DNA of 58,453 nt from Rhodocyclales bacterium (GCA_016235805.1 JACRIY010000019.1:1-58453); one strand, 5' to 3'. Positions 26,729 through 38,275 are shown, counted from the stretch's first letter. Notes: generated from the sequence alone by a model not told the origin. Numbers and translations are program-made.

Positions 26729-27776
26729 CGAGGATTTGCAGCGCGAGTTCGTCGAGCGCTGCCGGGTCGAGACGGTCGGTGGCGTAGCGCGTCGCCTCGC
26801 CGAAGGAGGAGTAGTTGTTCGCCTGCGAGCGCTGGTAGAGCGGGTCGTAGTGCAGCGCCAGGAGTTCCTCGACCAGCGTCGCGAAATCGCCGAGGGCGAC
26901 CATGTCGCACCAGCGGCCCAGCGTCTCCTTGCTTTGCAATCCCTTGAGGTGGCCAAGGCGTTCCAGCAGCCAGGTCGGGTCGGCCACGGCATAGTCGTAA
27001 TCGCGCAGCAGGAAATCGACACGCGCCGCCAGTGGCGCTTCGATGCACAGGCCTGGCGCGCGGCGGATGGATTCGAGCAGCACGTCCGGCACCTGCAGGC
27101 GCCCGATCTTGCGGCTTTCGGCTTCGACGAATACCGGCAGCGAGGGGTCCAGCGCCGACAAGGCGGCCAGCAATTGCGATTCGAAGCCCTTCTGCGCCGG
27201 TTGCGGCTGCCAGGGCAGGTTGCCCAGCACGGAACCCTTGTGCGCCGCCAGTTCCTCCAGGTGCAGGATCTGCGCGCCGCGCGCCGCCAGCGCCTCCAGC
27301 AGGCGGCTCTTGCCGCTGCCGGTGGCGCCGGTGACGACCCGAAACTGGAACGCGGGCGGCAGCAGCGCCAGTTGCTCGACCACGTGCTGGCGCCAGCGCT
27401 TATAGCCGCCCTGGAGCCGATGCGCGTCCCAGCCGATCTCGCGCAGGATGTGGGTGAAGGCGCCGCTGCGCTGGCCGCCGCGCCAGCAATAGACCAGCGG
27501 CCGCCAGTTCTTCGGCTTGCCCAGCAGATGCTGTTCGATATGTCGCGCGATGTTCTTCGACACCAGCGCGGCGCCGAGCTTCTTCGCCTCGAACACCGAG
27601 ACCTGCTTGTACAGCGTACCGACGCGGGCGCGCTCCTCGTCGTCCAGTACCGGCATGCTGATCGCGCCGGGCAGGCGATCCTCGGCGAATTCGGCGGGCG
27701 CGCGGGCATCGATCACGGCATCGAATTCGGCGAGCTGGTGTACGGTCGCGACGCCCTTGGGCAGTTTTTCATCCAT
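26715..27776 (-). CDS. mnmH: tRNA 2-selenouridine synthase
   Basis: A 353-residue MnmH/SelU/YbbB enzyme that replaces sulfur by selenium in 2-thiouridine at the wobble position of certain tRNAs, via a geranylated intermediate. The N-terminal rhodanese-like domain has the active cysteine in LVYCWRGGQRSG; a P-loop domain follows (RVVTGATGSGKSRLL), both intact and of usual length. selD, which supplies selenophosphate, is not in the window. It starts 15 bp after the tesA stop on the same strand, so the two are probably co-transcribed. Confidence 0.92.
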   Translation of the reverse strand: MDEKLPKGVATVHQLAEFDAVIDARAPAEFAEDRLPGAISMPVLDDEERARVGTLYKQVSVFEAKKLGAALVSKNIARHIEQHLLGKPKNWRPLVYCWRGGQRSGAFTHILREIGWDAHRLQGGYKRWRQHVVEQLALLPPAFQFRVVTGATGSGKSRLLEALAARGAQILHLEELAAHKGSVLGNLPWQPQPAQKGFESQLLAALSALDPSLPVFVEAESRKIGRLQVPDVLLESIRRAPGLCIEAPLAARVDFLLRDYDYAVADPTWLLERLGHLKGLQSKETLGRWCDMVALGDFATLVEELLALHYDPLYQRSQANNYSSFGEATRYATDRLDPAALDELALQILATSA

Positions 27777-27791
27777 GGGGAGAGGCGGGCG

Positions 27792-28415
27792 TCAGCCGAG
27801 CAGCGGCTTCAGCGCAGCCCAGACATGGTCGAGGATCTTCGGTTGCGCGGCGGCGGTCGGATGCAGGCCGTCGGGCTGGAAGGCCTTCTGGTCCAGGGCG
27901 ATCGGCTCCAGCAGGAAGGGCAGCAGGGCAATCTTCTCGCGCCGCGCCAGGTCGCGGAAGGCGGCGTCGAACTCCTCTGTGTACTGCGGGCCATAGTTGG
28001 GCGGCAGGCGCATGCCGACGAGCAGCACCCGGGCCTGCCGCTTCTTCGCCAGCACCACCATCGCCGCGAGGTTTTCCTTCATCGCCGCCACCGGCAGGCC
28101 GCGCAGGCCGTCGTTGGCGCCGAGTGCGAGAATCACCACGGCCGGCTTGAACTGCGCCAGCGCGGCATCCAGCCGCGCGCGCCCGCCGGCGGTGGTTTCG
28201 CCGCTGATGCTGGCGTTGGTGACCGTCGTGGCGGAACCGTTGGCTTGCAGGCGCTGTCCGAGCAGGGCCGGCCAGCTCTGGCTGACGGCGATGCCAAAGC
28301 CGGCGGAAAGACTGTCGCCGAAAACCAGAATGCGCTTTTCAACGGCGTGCGCAGGTAAGCTGCACACCAGCAGGACCCACAGGAACATCGGGCAGGAGGC
28401 TAGTTTCTTGAACAT
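27792..28415 (-). CDS. tesA: TesA-type periplasmic arylesterase / acyl-CoA thioesterase I
   Basis: A 207-residue SGNH hydrolase with signal peptide (MFKKLASCPMFLWVLLVCSL, cleavage after AHA). Blocks: FGDSLSAGFG with catalytic Ser, ASISGETTAGG, ALGANDGLRG, and PDGLHPTAAAQ with catalytic Asp/His. It hydrolyses acyl esters or thioesters in the periplasm. Its ATG overlaps by two bases the ATG of the divergent ABC ATPase (the shared bases are in CATG), an arrangement also found at tesA/ybbA in enterobacteria. Confidence 0.92.
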   Translation of the reverse strand: MFKKLASCPMFLWVLLVCSLPAHAVEKRILVFGDSLSAGFGIAVSQSWPALLGQRLQANGSATTVTNASISGETTAGGRARLDAALAQFKPAVVILALGANDGLRGLPVAAMKENLAAMVVLAKKRQARVLLVGMRLPPNYGPQYTEEFDAAFRDLARREKIALLPFLLEPIALDQKAFQPDGLHPTAAAQPKILDHVWAALKPLLG

Positions 28416-29103
28416 GATTGAAAATCGTCTGGCGACGGACACGGTAATCGAGGTGAGCGCCCTGGGCAAGGTGGTGCCCAGCGGCGACGGCACGCTCACG
28501 ATTCTGCACGAGATTTCGTTTGTGGTCAGGTCGGGCGAGGCGGTTGCCATCGTCGGCGCGTCGGGTTCCGGCAAGTCGACCCTGCTGGGTCTGATGGCCG
28601 GCCTCGACCAGCCGTCATCCGGCAGCGTGCGCCTCGGCGGGGAGGATCTCGGCGGGCTCGACGAGGACGCTCGCGCCGAATTGCGCGGCCGCCTTCTTGG
28701 TTTTGTGTTCCAGTCATTCCAGTTGTTGCCGGCCCTCACCGCGCTGGAAAACACCATGCTGCCGCTGGAACTCGCCGGTCGCGCCGATGCCCGCGTGAGC
28801 GCCGAAGCCATGCTGGCGCGGGTCGGGCTTGGCGCGCGGCTCGGGCACTACCCGAAGCACCTGTCGGGCGGCGAGCAGCAGCGCGTGGCGCTGGCGCGCG
28901 CCTTCGCCATGCGGCCGCGACTGCTGCTGGCCGACGAGCCGACCGGCAACCTCGACGCCGCCACCGGCGAGCAGATCATCGCGTTGATGTTCGACATGAA
29001 CGCGGAAGCCGGGACCACGCTGATCCTGGTCACCCACGACGAGGCCCTGGCGCAGCGCTGCGGGCGCACCCTGCGCCTGTCCAGCGGGCGGCTGGAAACC
29101 TGA
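28414..29103 (+). CDS. YbbA-type ABC transporter ATPase without adjacent permease
   Basis: A 229-residue ATP-binding subunit of the LolD/MacB/YbbA class. Motifs: Walker A GASGSGKSTLL, Q-loop FQSFQLLPALTALEN, signature LSGGEQQRVALARA, Walker B LLLADEPTGNLD and the switch His in VTHDEALAQRC. It is divergent to tesA, as ybbA is in other proteobacteria, and probably drives an FtsX-like permease of the YbbP kind. No such permease follows: the next gene is the convergent hpnE, one base away, so the partner must be elsewhere or lost. A TTG two codons upstream is an alternative start. Confidence 0.87.
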   Translation: MIENRLATDTVIEVSALGKVVPSGDGTLTILHEISFVVRSGEAVAIVGASGSGKSTLLGLMAGLDQPSSGSVRLGGEDLGGLDEDARAELRGRLLGFVFQSFQLLPALTALENTMLPLELAGRADARVSAEAMLARVGLGARLGHYPKHLSGGEQQRVALARAFAMRPRLLLADEPTGNLDAATGEQIIALMFDMNAEAGTTLILVTHDEALAQRCGRTLRLSSGRLET

Positions 29104-29104
29104 T

Positions 29105-30373
29105 TCAGCGCGCGAGCACCTGCCGCGCGGCGTTCACGCCGCTGCGCACCGCGCCTTCGAGGGTCGCCGGGTAGTCGCCGGCGACGTAGTCTCCGGCGAG
29201 CCACAGGCCGCGCAGGCCGCTGGCGGCAACGGGCCGCGACAGGTTCGGCACGCAGGCGAAGGTGGCGCGCTTCTCGGTGATGGTCTGCACCTTGAGCGGT
29301 GCCGGCAGGCCGGGCACCAGCCGGGCGATCTCGCGATGGATGCCGGCTTCCAGTTCTGCCGCCGGCAGTTCCAGGTGGCGGCCGCGCGCGCTGATGACGG
29401 CGGCGATCAGGCCGTGCTGGCCGCACAGGGCACCGCGATCGAACAGCCACTGCGCGAGCCCGGCATCGACCCCCAGCATCGGCTGCGGCAGGCGCGTGGC
29501 GGGCGGATAGCTGAAATAACTGGTGACGATGGGTTCCCAGTCGAAGTGATCCACCCGAGACGAAAGTTCAGGAATCAGTGCGGCGAGGTGGTAGGGCGCG
29601 ACGGCGACGATGACTTCGGCGAACGGCCCCGCATCGTCGATCCGCCAGGCGTCGCCTTCGCGGCGCAGCGCGGCGACGCGATGCCCAAGATGTACGCTGC
29701 CGCCGCGTTGCCTGACGAATTCCGCCGCCGGTTGCGGAAACAGACGGGTGAGGTCGACCTGCGGCAGCAGCATGTCGCTGGCTTCGCGCGTGCCGGCCAG
29801 GCTGTCGCGCAGGACGTTGGCCAGGACCTGGGCCGAGGCGCGTTCGGCCGGCGTATTGAGCGCGGCGATGCACAGCGGTTCCCACAAAAGTCGGCGCTGG
29901 CGCGACGGCGTTTTGCACGCGTCGAGCCAGGCGTTGACCGTGACGTCCGGTTCGACGCGGAATCGTCGCGTCTTCAAACCCTGCATGAGCCGGATCGCGG
30001 CAAGCTTTTCGCGCCAGTCGAGTCCGTGCGCCAGCAGCAGGGCGAACGCGGTGTGCAGCGGCGCCGGCAGGTGCGGCGCGCTCATCAGGAATTCGCCGGG
30101 AAATTCGAAGCGCAATGGCGTGCGCCGCAGCAGGCGTTCGGGATCGGCACCGACCGCGCGCATCAGGCGCAAGGTTTCCGTATAGGCGCCGACCAGAATG
30201 TGCTGCCCATTGTCCACCTCGAAGCCGTCGATGCGCGCCGCGCGGGCGCGACCACCGAGCACGCGCGAGGCTTCGAAGACAGTGACATTCCGCCCGGCGG
30301 CGGCAAGTTCCACGGCCGCGGCCATGCCGGCGTAGCCGGCACCGATGACGGCCAGCTTCAGGCCATCAGCCAC
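29105..30373 (-). CDS. hpnE: Hydroxysqualene dehydroxylase HpnE
   Basis: A 422-residue FAD-dependent oxidoreductase completing squalene synthesis by removing the hydroxyl of hydroxysqualene. The N-terminal dinucleotide fold is LAVIGAGYAGMAAAVELA with VTVFEASRVLGGRARA; the family segment DNGQHILVGAYTETLRLM and LWEPLCIAALNTP follow, and LRGLWLAGDYVAGDYPATLEGAVRSG near the end binds FAD. GTG start chosen; it overlaps hpnD by 16 bases. A dispersed repeat copy lies antisense at residues about 155-163 (TPSRQRRLL). Third gene of the hpnCDE set. Confidence 0.92.
   Translation of the reverse strand: MADGLKLAVIGAGYAGMAAAVELAAAGRNVTVFEASRVLGGRARAARIDGFEVDNGQHILVGAYTETLRLMRAVGADPERLLRRTPLRFEFPGEFLMSAPHLPAPLHTAFALLLAHGLDWREKLAAIRLMQGLKTRRFRVEPDVTVNAWLDACKTPSRQRRLLWEPLCIAALNTPAERASAQVLANVLRDSLAGTREASDMLLPQVDLTRLFPQPAAEFVRQRGGSVHLGHRVAALRREGDAWRIDDAGPFAEVIVAVAPYHLAALIPELSSRVDHFDWEPIVTSYFSYPPATRLPQPMLGVDAGLAQWLFDRGALCGQHGLIAAVISARGRHLELPAAELEAGIHREIARLVPGLPAPLKVQTITEKRATFACVPNLSRPVAASGLRGLWLAGDYVAGDYPATLEGAVRSGVNAARQVLAR
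29887..29910 (+). repeat. Dispersed 24-bp repeat, copy 6
   Basis: Perfect consensus match, variable bases CG. Inside hpnE but antisense to it, and read in a different codon phase from the sense copies. Confidence 0.85.
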
Positions 30374-31191
30374 GTTTTTCCGGCCAGCCAGAGCTTGCGC
30401 AGCGGCGGCAACGATATGCGCTGGTGCAGCACGCGGAAGTCGTCGCGCACGATTTCGTCCAGCGTCGCCTGGTAAATCGCCGCCATGATCAGTCCGGCCC
30501 GCTGCGCCTTGCGGTCGGCGGCGGGAAGCTGGGCGAAGGCCTGCCGGTAGGTGGCGCGGGTGCGCTCGACCTGGAACTTCATCAGTTCGCGGAAGTTGTC
30601 GCCGTAGCGGGCGGCGACAAGGTCGGCTTCGGTGACGCCGAAGCGCGCCAGTTCGTCTTGCGGCAGGTAGACGCGTCCGCGCCGGGCATCCTCGCCGACG
30701 TCGCGGATGATGTTGGTGAGCTGGAATGCCAGCCCGAGGTCGTGCGCGTACTTCAGGGTCTGGCGTTCGCGGTAGCCGAAGATCTCCGCGGCGAGCAGGC
30801 CGACCACGCTGGCGACGCGGTAGCAATACAGGTGCAGCGCCTTGAAGTCGGCGTAGCGCACCTGTTCGAGGTCCATTTCCATGCCCTCGATGATTTCGAG
30901 CAACTGCTCCTGCGGCAGGAAGAAGTGCTTCAGCGACGTAGTCAGGGCCTGCGTCACCGGGTGGCTGGCACGGCCCTCGTAGAGTGCGCCCACCTCGTTG
31001 CGCCACCAGGCCAGCTTGCTGCGCGAGACGACCGGATCGGGGCATTCGTCGACCACGTCATCGACTTCGCGACAGAAGGCGTACAGCGCGGTGATCGCCT
31101 GGCGGCGGCGCGGTTCGAGGAACAGGAAGCTGTAGTAGAAACTGGAGCCGCTCGCGGCGGCGCGTTCCTGGCAATATTGGTCAGGGGTCAC
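30358..31191 (-). CDS. hpnD: Presqualene diphosphate synthase HpnD
   Basis: A 277-residue trans-isoprenyl diphosphate synthase that joins two farnesyl diphosphates into presqualene diphosphate, the first step of the HpnCDE route. Both aspartate-rich motifs are visible: FCREVDDVVDE (about 40-50) and NIIRDVGEDARRGRVYLP (about 168-185), the latter with LPQDELARFG. Start taken at a GTG that overlaps the hpnC stop by four bases, implying translational coupling; an ATG 36 bases further upstream lies inside hpnC. Confidence 0.92.
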   Translation of the reverse strand: MTPDQYCQERAAASGSSFYYSFLFLEPRRRQAITALYAFCREVDDVVDECPDPVVSRSKLAWWRNEVGALYEGRASHPVTQALTTSLKHFFLPQEQLLEIIEGMEMDLEQVRYADFKALHLYCYRVASVVGLLAAEIFGYRERQTLKYAHDLGLAFQLTNIIRDVGEDARRGRVYLPQDELARFGVTEADLVAARYGDNFRELMKFQVERTRATYRQAFAQLPAADRKAQRAGLIMAAIYQATLDEIVRDDFRVLHQRISLPPLRKLWLAGKTWLMA

Positions 31192-32042
31192 GATTGGGCT
31201 TCCAGAGGGCGGACCAGCGAGCGCCACAGGATACGCGGCCAGTCGGCGGCCTGCAGCACCGGCCGCCGGGCGAAGACATCGTAGTCGACGGCCTCGATTT
31301 TATCCAGGATGCGCAGGCCGCCGGCCACGATGGCGCGGATTTCGAGTCCGATGCGGCCGGGCAGGTCCCAGCCCAGCGGCGCGCCGGAGAGCATCAGGGC
31401 ACGGGCGCGGTCGACCTGAAAGCGCAGCAAGGCACGAAAGTCGGCGCTGGCGACACGGTGCAGGATCGCCCTGTCATCGAGGCCGAAGCGCGCCATGTCG
31501 TCCTGCGGCAGGTAGATGCGGCCTGCGCTGCCCTTCCCGGCGTCGATGCCGACGTCCTGCCAATGATTGATCAGTTGCAGCGCCGAACAGATCGCGTCGG
31601 AGCGCCGCAGGTTCTCGGCGTTGGCATGGCCGAACAGGTGCAGCAGGAGGCGGCCGACCGGATCGGCGGAGCGGCGGCAGTAATCCATCAACTCGCCGAA
31701 GTCGTGGTAGCGGTCCTTGACCACGTCCTGCTGGAATGCGTCGAGCAGGTCGCGGAAAAGTTGCGTCGGCAATCGGTACTCCGCGACGACAGGCCGCAGG
31801 CGCAGGAAAACCGGATGCCGGGTCTTCGCGCCGGCTTCCATTGCGTCGAGTTCGGCCTGGTAGCCGTTCAGCAACTCCCTGCGCTGCTCCGGCGCCAGGT
31901 CGCCTTCGTCGGCGAAGTCGTCGGCGCTGCGGGCGAAGCCGTAGATGGCGGCCACCGGTTCGCGCAGCGGGGCTGGCAGCAGAACGGAGGCAACGGGAAA
32001 GTTCTCGTAATGATCGACAGCCATTGCGGGAGCGGGAGGCAT
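31188..32042 (-). CDS. hpnC: Hydroxysqualene synthase HpnC
   Basis: A 284-residue squalene/phytoene synthase-fold enzyme that converts presqualene diphosphate to hydroxysqualene. First aspartate region FARSADDFADEGDL (about 36-49); second NHWQDVGIDAGKGSAGRIYLP (about 160-180), typical of HpnC. It is the first gene of hpnC-hpnD-hpnE, whose product squalene feeds hopanoid synthesis; no squalene-hopene cyclase is in the window. Residues 195-202 (HRVASADF) are encoded by an antisense copy of the dispersed repeat. Start could also be the ATG at 32024. Confidence 0.92.
   Translation of the reverse strand: MPPAPAMAVDHYENFPVASVLLPAPLREPVAAIYGFARSADDFADEGDLAPEQRRELLNGYQAELDAMEAGAKTRHPVFLRLRPVVAEYRLPTQLFRDLLDAFQQDVVKDRYHDFGELMDYCRRSADPVGRLLLHLFGHANAENLRRSDAICSALQLINHWQDVGIDAGKGSAGRIYLPQDDMARFGLDDRAILHRVASADFRALLRFQVDRARALMLSGAPLGWDLPGRIGLEIRAIVAGGLRILDKIEAVDYDVFARRPVLQAADWPRILWRSLVRPLEAQS
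31437..31460 (+). repeat. Dispersed 24-bp repeat, copy 7
   Basis: One mismatch (ACGGTG for ACGGCG), variable bases AC. Inside hpnC, antisense to it. Confidence 0.82.
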
Positions 32043-32191
32043 TATGCGAAATAGGGAATTCTACTGGCGCTTTGGCCCAAGCCCCTTACTCTCCGCGGTC
32101 GTGCGCGCTCCGCCCCAGGGAACTGAAAGCAGGTAAAATTCGCCATCCACATCGTGTCGGACGGGTCTTCTGCTATGGCCCGGCGGCATGC

Positions 32192-32276
32192 GCCCAGGTG
32201 GCGGAATTGGTAGACGCACCAGATTTAGGTTCTGGCGCCGCGAGGCGTGGGGGTTCGAGTCCCTTCCTGGGCACCA
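32192..32276 (+). tRNA. tRNA-Leu (anticodon UAG)
   Basis: Cloverleaf with acceptor GCCCAGG pairing CCTGGGC, D-arm GGCGGAATTGGTAGACGC, anticodon stem CCAGA/TCTGG enclosing TTTAGGT (anticodon TAG), a long variable arm as in class II tRNAs, T-loop TTCGAGT and encoded CCA. It reads CUA codons and lies just upstream of tig. Confidence 0.95.
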
Positions 32277-32339
32277 TCTCCGGGTACAGGCGCGGCCCGG
32301 AACACTATGTGTTGGCACGAATTTTTCAATGAATTTTCA

Positions 32340-33677
32340 ATGACGGATACAGTGATGACGGACATGGCAACGACGGAAGCGACGAGCGATACGACCAGCG
32401 CGCTGGAGCGGCGCATCGATATGACGGTGGTTCTGGCTGACATCGAAAAGGATGTCGACCAGCGCCTGAAGCAGATGTCGCGCACCGTGAAAATGGCGGG
32501 CTTCCGTCCGGGCAAGGTGCCGATGAAGATGGTCGCCCAGCAATATGGGTCGCAGGCCCGTTCGGATGCTATCGGCGCCGCCGTCGAAAAGGCCTACGGC
32601 GAAAAGGTACGCGAGCAGAACCTGCGCGTCGCGGGCTATCCCCGCATCGAACCGAAGTCCGACGCGGCGCCAGGGCAGCTTGGATTCACCGCGGTGTTCG
32701 AGGTGTACCCGGAAATCAGCCTGGGCGACCTGACCGGTCAGGAAATCTCCAAGCCCACCCTGGTGGTGACCGACGCCGAAGTGGACAAGACGCTCGATGT
32801 GTTGCGCAAGCAGCGCACCAGGTATGTGGAAACCGACCGCGCCGCGGCGAAGGGCGACCGCCTGGTGATCGATTTCGTCGGGCGCAAGAATGGCGAGGAA
32901 TTTGCCGGCGGCAAGGCGACCGATTACACGGTGATGGTCGGCGGCGGCATGATGCTGCCCGACTTCGAGGCTCAGATGGAAGGCGTCAAGACCGGCGAGA
33001 CCAGGAGTTTCGACGTCAACTTCCCCGCGGACTACCAGGCGGCCGAACTGGCTGGCTCGACCGTCCAGTTCGAAATGACCGTGAAGAAGGTCGAGGCAGC
33101 GCAACTGCCGGAACTGGATGCGGATTTTGCGCGGCAACTCGGCGTGGCCGATGGCGACCTGGTGAAGATGCGGTCCGAAGTCCGGGCCAACCTCGAACGC
33201 GAAGTGAAGAAGCGCCTGCTGGCCAAGGTCAAGGAACAGGTCATGGATGCGCTGCTCAAGGTCAATCCGATCGAGGTGCCCAAGGCGCTGGTGGCGATGG
33301 AATCCGAGCAGATGGCCGAGACGGCGCGGCGCGACATGGAGTCGCGCGGCATGGGCATGAAGAACATCCCGGTCGAAGCGTCCTGGTTCACCGATCAGGC
33401 CGCACGCAGGGTCAAGCTTGGCCTGCTTCTTGCTGAGTTGGTCAAGGCGCGGGATCTCAATGTAAAGCCGGAACAAGTTCGCAAGATCGTCGACGAGTTT
33501 GCCGAGACGTTCGAAGACCCGAAGGAAGTGGTGCGCTGGTACTATTCCCAACCGCAACGTCTGGCTGAGGCCGAGGCGCTGGCGCTGGAGAACAACGTGG
33601 TTGATTGGGTGCTAGCGAATACGCGCGTCAGCGAAACCCCCATCGCCTTCGATGCACTGATGGGAAATTCAGCATGA
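32340..33677 (+). CDS. tig: Trigger factor
   Basis: A 445-residue ribosome-bound chaperone and peptidyl-prolyl isomerase that receives nascent chains at the tunnel exit. The ribosome-binding signature appears as [12 protein letters not shown] (about 53-64), followed by the FKBP-like PPIase domain (about 165-250, [20 protein letters not shown]) and the C-terminal helical arms. The N-terminal extension [17 protein letters not shown] offers three ATGs, so the exact start is uncertain; no clear ribosome site decides it. First gene of tig-clpP-clpX-lon; ATGA overlap with clpP. Confidence 0.95.
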   Translation: MTDTVMTDMATTEATSDTTSALERRIDMTVVLADIEKDVDQRLKQMSRTVKMAGFRPGKVPMKMVAQQYGSQARSDAIGAAVEKAYGEKVREQNLRVAGYPRIEPKSDAAPGQLGFTAVFEVYPEISLGDLTGQEISKPTLVVTDAEVDKTLDVLRKQRTRYVETDRAAAKGDRLVIDFVGRKNGEEFAGGKATDYTVMVGGGMMLPDFEAQMEGVKTGETRSFDVNFPADYQAAELAGSTVQFEMTVKKVEAAQLPELDADFARQLGVADGDLVKMRSEVRANLEREVKKRLLAKVKEQVMDALLKVNPIEVPKALVAMESEQMAETARRDMESRGMGMKNIPVEASWFTDQAARRVKLGLLLAELVKARDLNVKPEQVRKIVDEFAETFEDPKEVVRWYYSQPQRLAEAEALALENNVVDWVLANTRVSETPIAFDALMGNSA

Positions 33678-34354
33678 TCCTGCCGGAGATGTCCATGTAC
33701 GGTTCGCGACAATTTGGTGGCGCCCACGACGCGCCCACCCACGATACTCAGGCTTTGGGCCTGGTGCCCATGGTGATCGAGACCAGCGGGCGCGGCGAGC
33801 GGGCCTACGACATCTATTCGCGCCTGCTGCGCGAGCGCGTCATCTTCCTGGTGGGGCCGGTCAATGATTCGACGGCCAACCTGATCGTGGCGCAACTCCT
33901 GTTCCTCGAGTCGGAAAATCCCGACAAGGACATCTTCTTCTACATCAATTCGCCGGGCGGGTCCGTCACGGCGGGCATGGCGATCTACGACACCATGCAG
34001 TTCATCAAGCCCAGCGTGTCGACCCTGTGCATCGGCCAGGCGGCGAGCATGGGCGCGTTCCTGCTGGCGGCGGGCGAAAAGGGCAAGCGCTTCTGCCTGC
34101 CCAATTCGCGCGTGATGATCCATCAGCCGATGGGCGGCTTCCAGGGGCAGGCCTCGGACATCGAGATCCATGCCAAGGAAATATTGTTCCTCAAGCAGAA
34201 ACTCAACAACATGCTGGCGCATCACACCGGACAATCGATCGAGCGCGTCGAGCGCGATACCGATCGAGACAATTTCCTGTCGGCCGAGGCGGCCGTCGAG
34301 TATGGCCTGGTCGACAAGGTTCTGACCAGCCGTACCGAGGCAGCCGGAACCTGA
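33674..34354 (+). CDS. clpP: ATP-dependent Clp protease proteolytic subunit
   Basis: A 226-residue serine protease that forms the tetradecameric chamber used by ClpX and ClpA. Catalytic triad Ser125 in [11 protein letters not shown], His150 in MIHQP and Asp199 in DTDRDNF has the standard spacing. The start shown gives an ATGA overlap with tig; ATGs at 33689 and 33695 are alternatives, and the last has the better-placed ribosome site (CGGAG), so the propeptide could be shorter. clpX follows 24 bp downstream. Confidence 0.96.
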   Translation: MILPEMSMYGSRQFGGAHDAPTHDTQALGLVPMVIETSGRGERAYDIYSRLLRERVIFLVGPVNDSTANLIVAQLLFLESENPDKDIFFYINSPGGSVTAGMAIYDTMQFIKPSVSTLCIGQAASMGAFLLAAGEKGKRFCLPNSRVMIHQPMGGFQGQASDIEIHAKEILFLKQKLNNMLAHHTGQSIERVERDTDRDNFLSAEAAVEYGLVDKVLTSRTEAAGT

Positions 34355-34378
34355 CCGTTCGCGCGGAGAGAAACGAAG

Positions 34379-35647
<1,269 letters not shown>

Positions 35648-35723
35648 TACGCCTGCCTGGTTCGTCTTGAATTCCGGTCAGCCGCCCCGATGTGGGTGAC
35701 GTGACTCATAACCGAAGGACACG

Positions 35724-38141
35724 ATGATGTCTGGCCTGCCCGCCTCCCCCGTAGAGACCCAAACCCTGCCCTTGCTGCCCCTGCGCGACGTTGTCGTTTT
35801 CCCGCACATGGTGATTCCGCTGTTCGTCGGGCGCCCGAAGTCGATCAAGGCGCTTGAAACCGCGATGGAAGCCGGCAAGAGCATCCTGCTTGTCGCCCAG
35901 AAATCGGCGGCGAAGGATGAGCCCGTTCCCGAGGACATGTACGAGATTGGTTGCCTAGCCAACATCCTGCAGATGCTCAAGCTGCCCGATGGCACGGTCA
36001 AGGTTCTCGTCGAAGGTGTCCAGCGCGCCCGTGTCCTGAGGATCGAGGATCAGCGCACACTGTTCGTCGCCGATGTCAGCCTGATTCCGATCGAAGAGCG
36101 CGTCGACAACGAGGTCGAGGCCATGCGCCGCACCGTGCTGGCGCAATTCGACCAGTACGTGAAGCTCAACAAGAAAATCCCGCCCGAAGTCCTGACTTCG
36201 CTCGCGGGAATCGAAGATGCGGGGCGCCTCGCCGACACCATCGCCGCGCATCTGCCGTTGAAACTGGAACAGAAACAGGAAATCCTGGAAGTCTTCGGTG
36301 TTTCCGAGCGCCTTGAAAAGCTGCTGGGGCAACTCGAAGCCGAACTCGACATCCTCCAGGTCGAGAAGCGCATCCGCGGGCGCGTCAAACGCCAGATGGA
36401 AAAGAGCCAGCGTGAGTACTATCTGAACGAGCAGGTCAAGGCGATCCAGAAGGAACTCGGCGAGGGCGAGGACGGCGCCGACATCGACGAGATGGAGAAG
36501 AAGATCAAGGCTTCCGGCATGAGCAAGGAAGCCCTGGCCAAGGTCAATGGCGAAGTCAAGAAACTCAAGTTGATGTCGCCGATGTCGGCCGAGGCCACTG
36601 TGGTGCGCAACTACATCGAGACCCTGCTGGCGCTGCCCTGGAAGAAGAAGTCGCGCATCAGCAAGGACCTCTCTGCCGCCGAGAAAATCCTCGACAAGGA
36701 TCACTACGGCCTTGAAAAGGTCAAGGAACGCATCGTCGAATACCTCGCCGTGCAGCAGCGCGTCGACAAGGTCAAGGCGCCGATCCTGTGCCTGGTCGGA
36801 CCTCCCGGCGTGGGCAAGACCTCGCTCGGTCAGTCGATCGCCAAGTCCACCAATCGCAAGTTCATCCGCATGGCGCTGGGCGGTGTACGCGACGAAGCCG
36901 AGATTCGCGGCCACCGTCGTACCTACATCGGGTCGATGCCGGGCAAGATCCTGCAGAACATGACCAAGGTCGGCGTCAAGAATCCGCTGTTCCTGCTCGA
37001 CGAAGTGGACAAGATGGGCCAGGATTTCCGCGGCGATCCGTCGTCGGCCCTGCTCGAAGTGCTCGATCCGGAACAGAACCACACTTTCCAGGACCACTAC
37101 ATCGAGGTCGATTTCGATCTTTCCGACGTGATGTTCGTCGCCACGGCGAACACCCTGAACATTCCGGCCGCCCTGCTCGACCGCCTGGAGGTGATTCGCC
37201 TCGCGGGTTACACGGAGGACGAGAAGATCAACATCGCGCTGCGTTACCTCGTGCCGAAGCAGATGAAGAACAACGGCATCAAGCGCGACGAGCTGACGAT
37301 CACCGAGGACGCGCTGCGCGACATCGTACGCTATTACTCGCGCGAAGCCGGCGTGCGTGCGCTGGAGCGCGAGATTTCCAAGATTTGCCGCAAGGTGGTG
37401 AAGTCCCTGGTGATGAAGGCACGCAAGAACAAGATCGTGGTCAATGCCAAGAACCTCGACAAGTTCCTCGGCGTGCGTCGCTACAGCTTCGGCATGGCGG
37501 AAAAGGAAAACCAGATCGGTCAGGTTACCGGGCTGGCATGGACCGAAGTCGGCGGCGAATTGTTGACCATCGAAACGGTCGCGCTGCCGGGCAAGGGCAA
37601 GACCATGACCACCGGCAAACTGGGCGAAGTGATGCAGGAGTCGATCCAGGCAGCGCTTTCGGTGGTTCGCAAGCGCAGCCATTCGCTGGGGATCGCCGAT
37701 GACTTCTACCAAAAGAACGACATCCACATCCACCTGCCCGAAGGCGCGACGCCCAAGGACGGACCGAGCGCCGGCATCGCGATCTGCACGGCGCTGGTCT
37801 CGGTGCTGACCGGGATTCCGGTGCGCGCGGACGTCGCGATGACGGGCGAGATCACTTTGCGTGGCGAAGTCCTGCCGATCGGTGGCCTGAAGGAAAAGCT
37901 TCTGGCGGCCGTTCGTGGCGGTATCCGGCTGGCGCTGATTCCCGAGGAAAACGTCAAGGACCTGACCGAGATCCCCGACACGATCAAGAATCGCATCGAA
38001 ATACAGCCGGTGCGCTGGATCGACAAGGTGCTCGAGCTTGCCTTGGAACGGATGCCCGAGCCACTTCCGGAGCCGGCTGCGACGCCGCCGGTGGCGGTGG
38101 TCGCCGACGACCCGGCGAAAGCCGGCGTAATCACCCACTGA
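35724..38141 (+). CDS. lon: Lon ATP-dependent protease
   Basis: An 805-residue homo-oligomeric AAA+ protease for misfolded and regulatory proteins. N-terminal substrate-binding domain (about 10-205), Walker [13 protein letters not shown] (about 356-367), Walker [13 protein letters not shown], and the C-terminal serine-lysine dyad in [11 protein letters not shown] and [10 protein letters not shown]. Two adjacent ATGs are possible; AAGGA precedes both. It ends 58 bp before tRNA-Val. Start 76 bp after clpX suggests a weak extra promoter may exist. Confidence 0.97.
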   Translation: MMSGLPASPVETQTLPLLPLRDVVVFPHMVIPLFVGRPKSIKALETAMEAGKSILLVAQKSAAKDEPVPEDMYEIGCLANILQMLKLPDGTVKVLVEGVQRARVLRIEDQRTLFVADVSLIPIEERVDNEVEAMRRTVLAQFDQYVKLNKKIPPEVLTSLAGIEDAGRLADTIAAHLPLKLEQKQEILEVFGVSERLEKLLGQLEAELDILQVEKRIRGRVKRQMEKSQREYYLNEQVKAIQKELGEGEDGADIDEMEKKIKASGMSKEALAKVNGEVKKLKLMSPMSAEATVVRNYIETLLALPWKKKSRISKDLSAAEKILDKDHYGLEKVKERIVEYLAVQQRVDKVKAPILCLVGPPGVGKTSLGQSIAKSTNRKFIRMALGGVRDEAEIRGHRRTYIGSMPGKILQNMTKVGVKNPLFLLDEVDKMGQDFRGDPSSALLEVLDPEQNHTFQDHYIEVDFDLSDVMFVATANTLNIPAALLDRLEVIRLAGYTEDEKINIALRYLVPKQMKNNGIKRDELTITEDALRDIVRYYSREAGVRALEREISKICRKVVKSLVMKARKNKIVVNAKNLDKFLGVRRYSFGMAEKENQIGQVTGLAWTEVGGELLTIETVALPGKGKTMTTGKLGEVMQESIQAALSVVRKRSHSLGIADDFYQKNDIHIHLPEGATPKDGPSAGIAICTALVSVLTGIPVRADVAMTGEITLRGEVLPIGGLKEKLLAAVRGGIRLALIPEENVKDLTEIPDTIKNRIEIQPVRWIDKVLELALERMPEPLPEPAATPPVAVVADDPAKAGVITH

Positions 38142-38170
38142 CTGGCACCGAACTGTTAGAATCGCGGCCG

Positions 38171-38187
38171 TTGCCCGTTGCGGGCAA
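38171..38187 (+). terminator. Stem-loop between lon and tRNA-Val
   Basis: TTGCCCG, loop TTG, CGGGCAA: a perfect 7-bp stem 30 bp after the lon stop. No U-run follows, so it is a weak terminator or a processing hairpin ahead of the tRNA. Confidence 0.4.
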
Positions 38188-38199
38188 TGGCTGTTCAGC

Positions 38200-38275
38200 G
38201 GGTGCTTAGCTCAGTTGGTAGAGCGTCGCCCTTACAAGGCGAATGTCGGCGGTTCGACCCCGTCAGCACCCACCA
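38200..38275 (+). tRNA. tRNA-Val (anticodon UAC)
   Basis: Acceptor GGGTGCT pairs with AGCACCC; D-loop AGCTCAGTTGGTAGAGC; anticodon stem TCGCC/GGCGA around CTTACAA (anticodon TAC); T-loop GGTTCGACC-type; CCA encoded. 76 nt. Confidence 0.95.
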
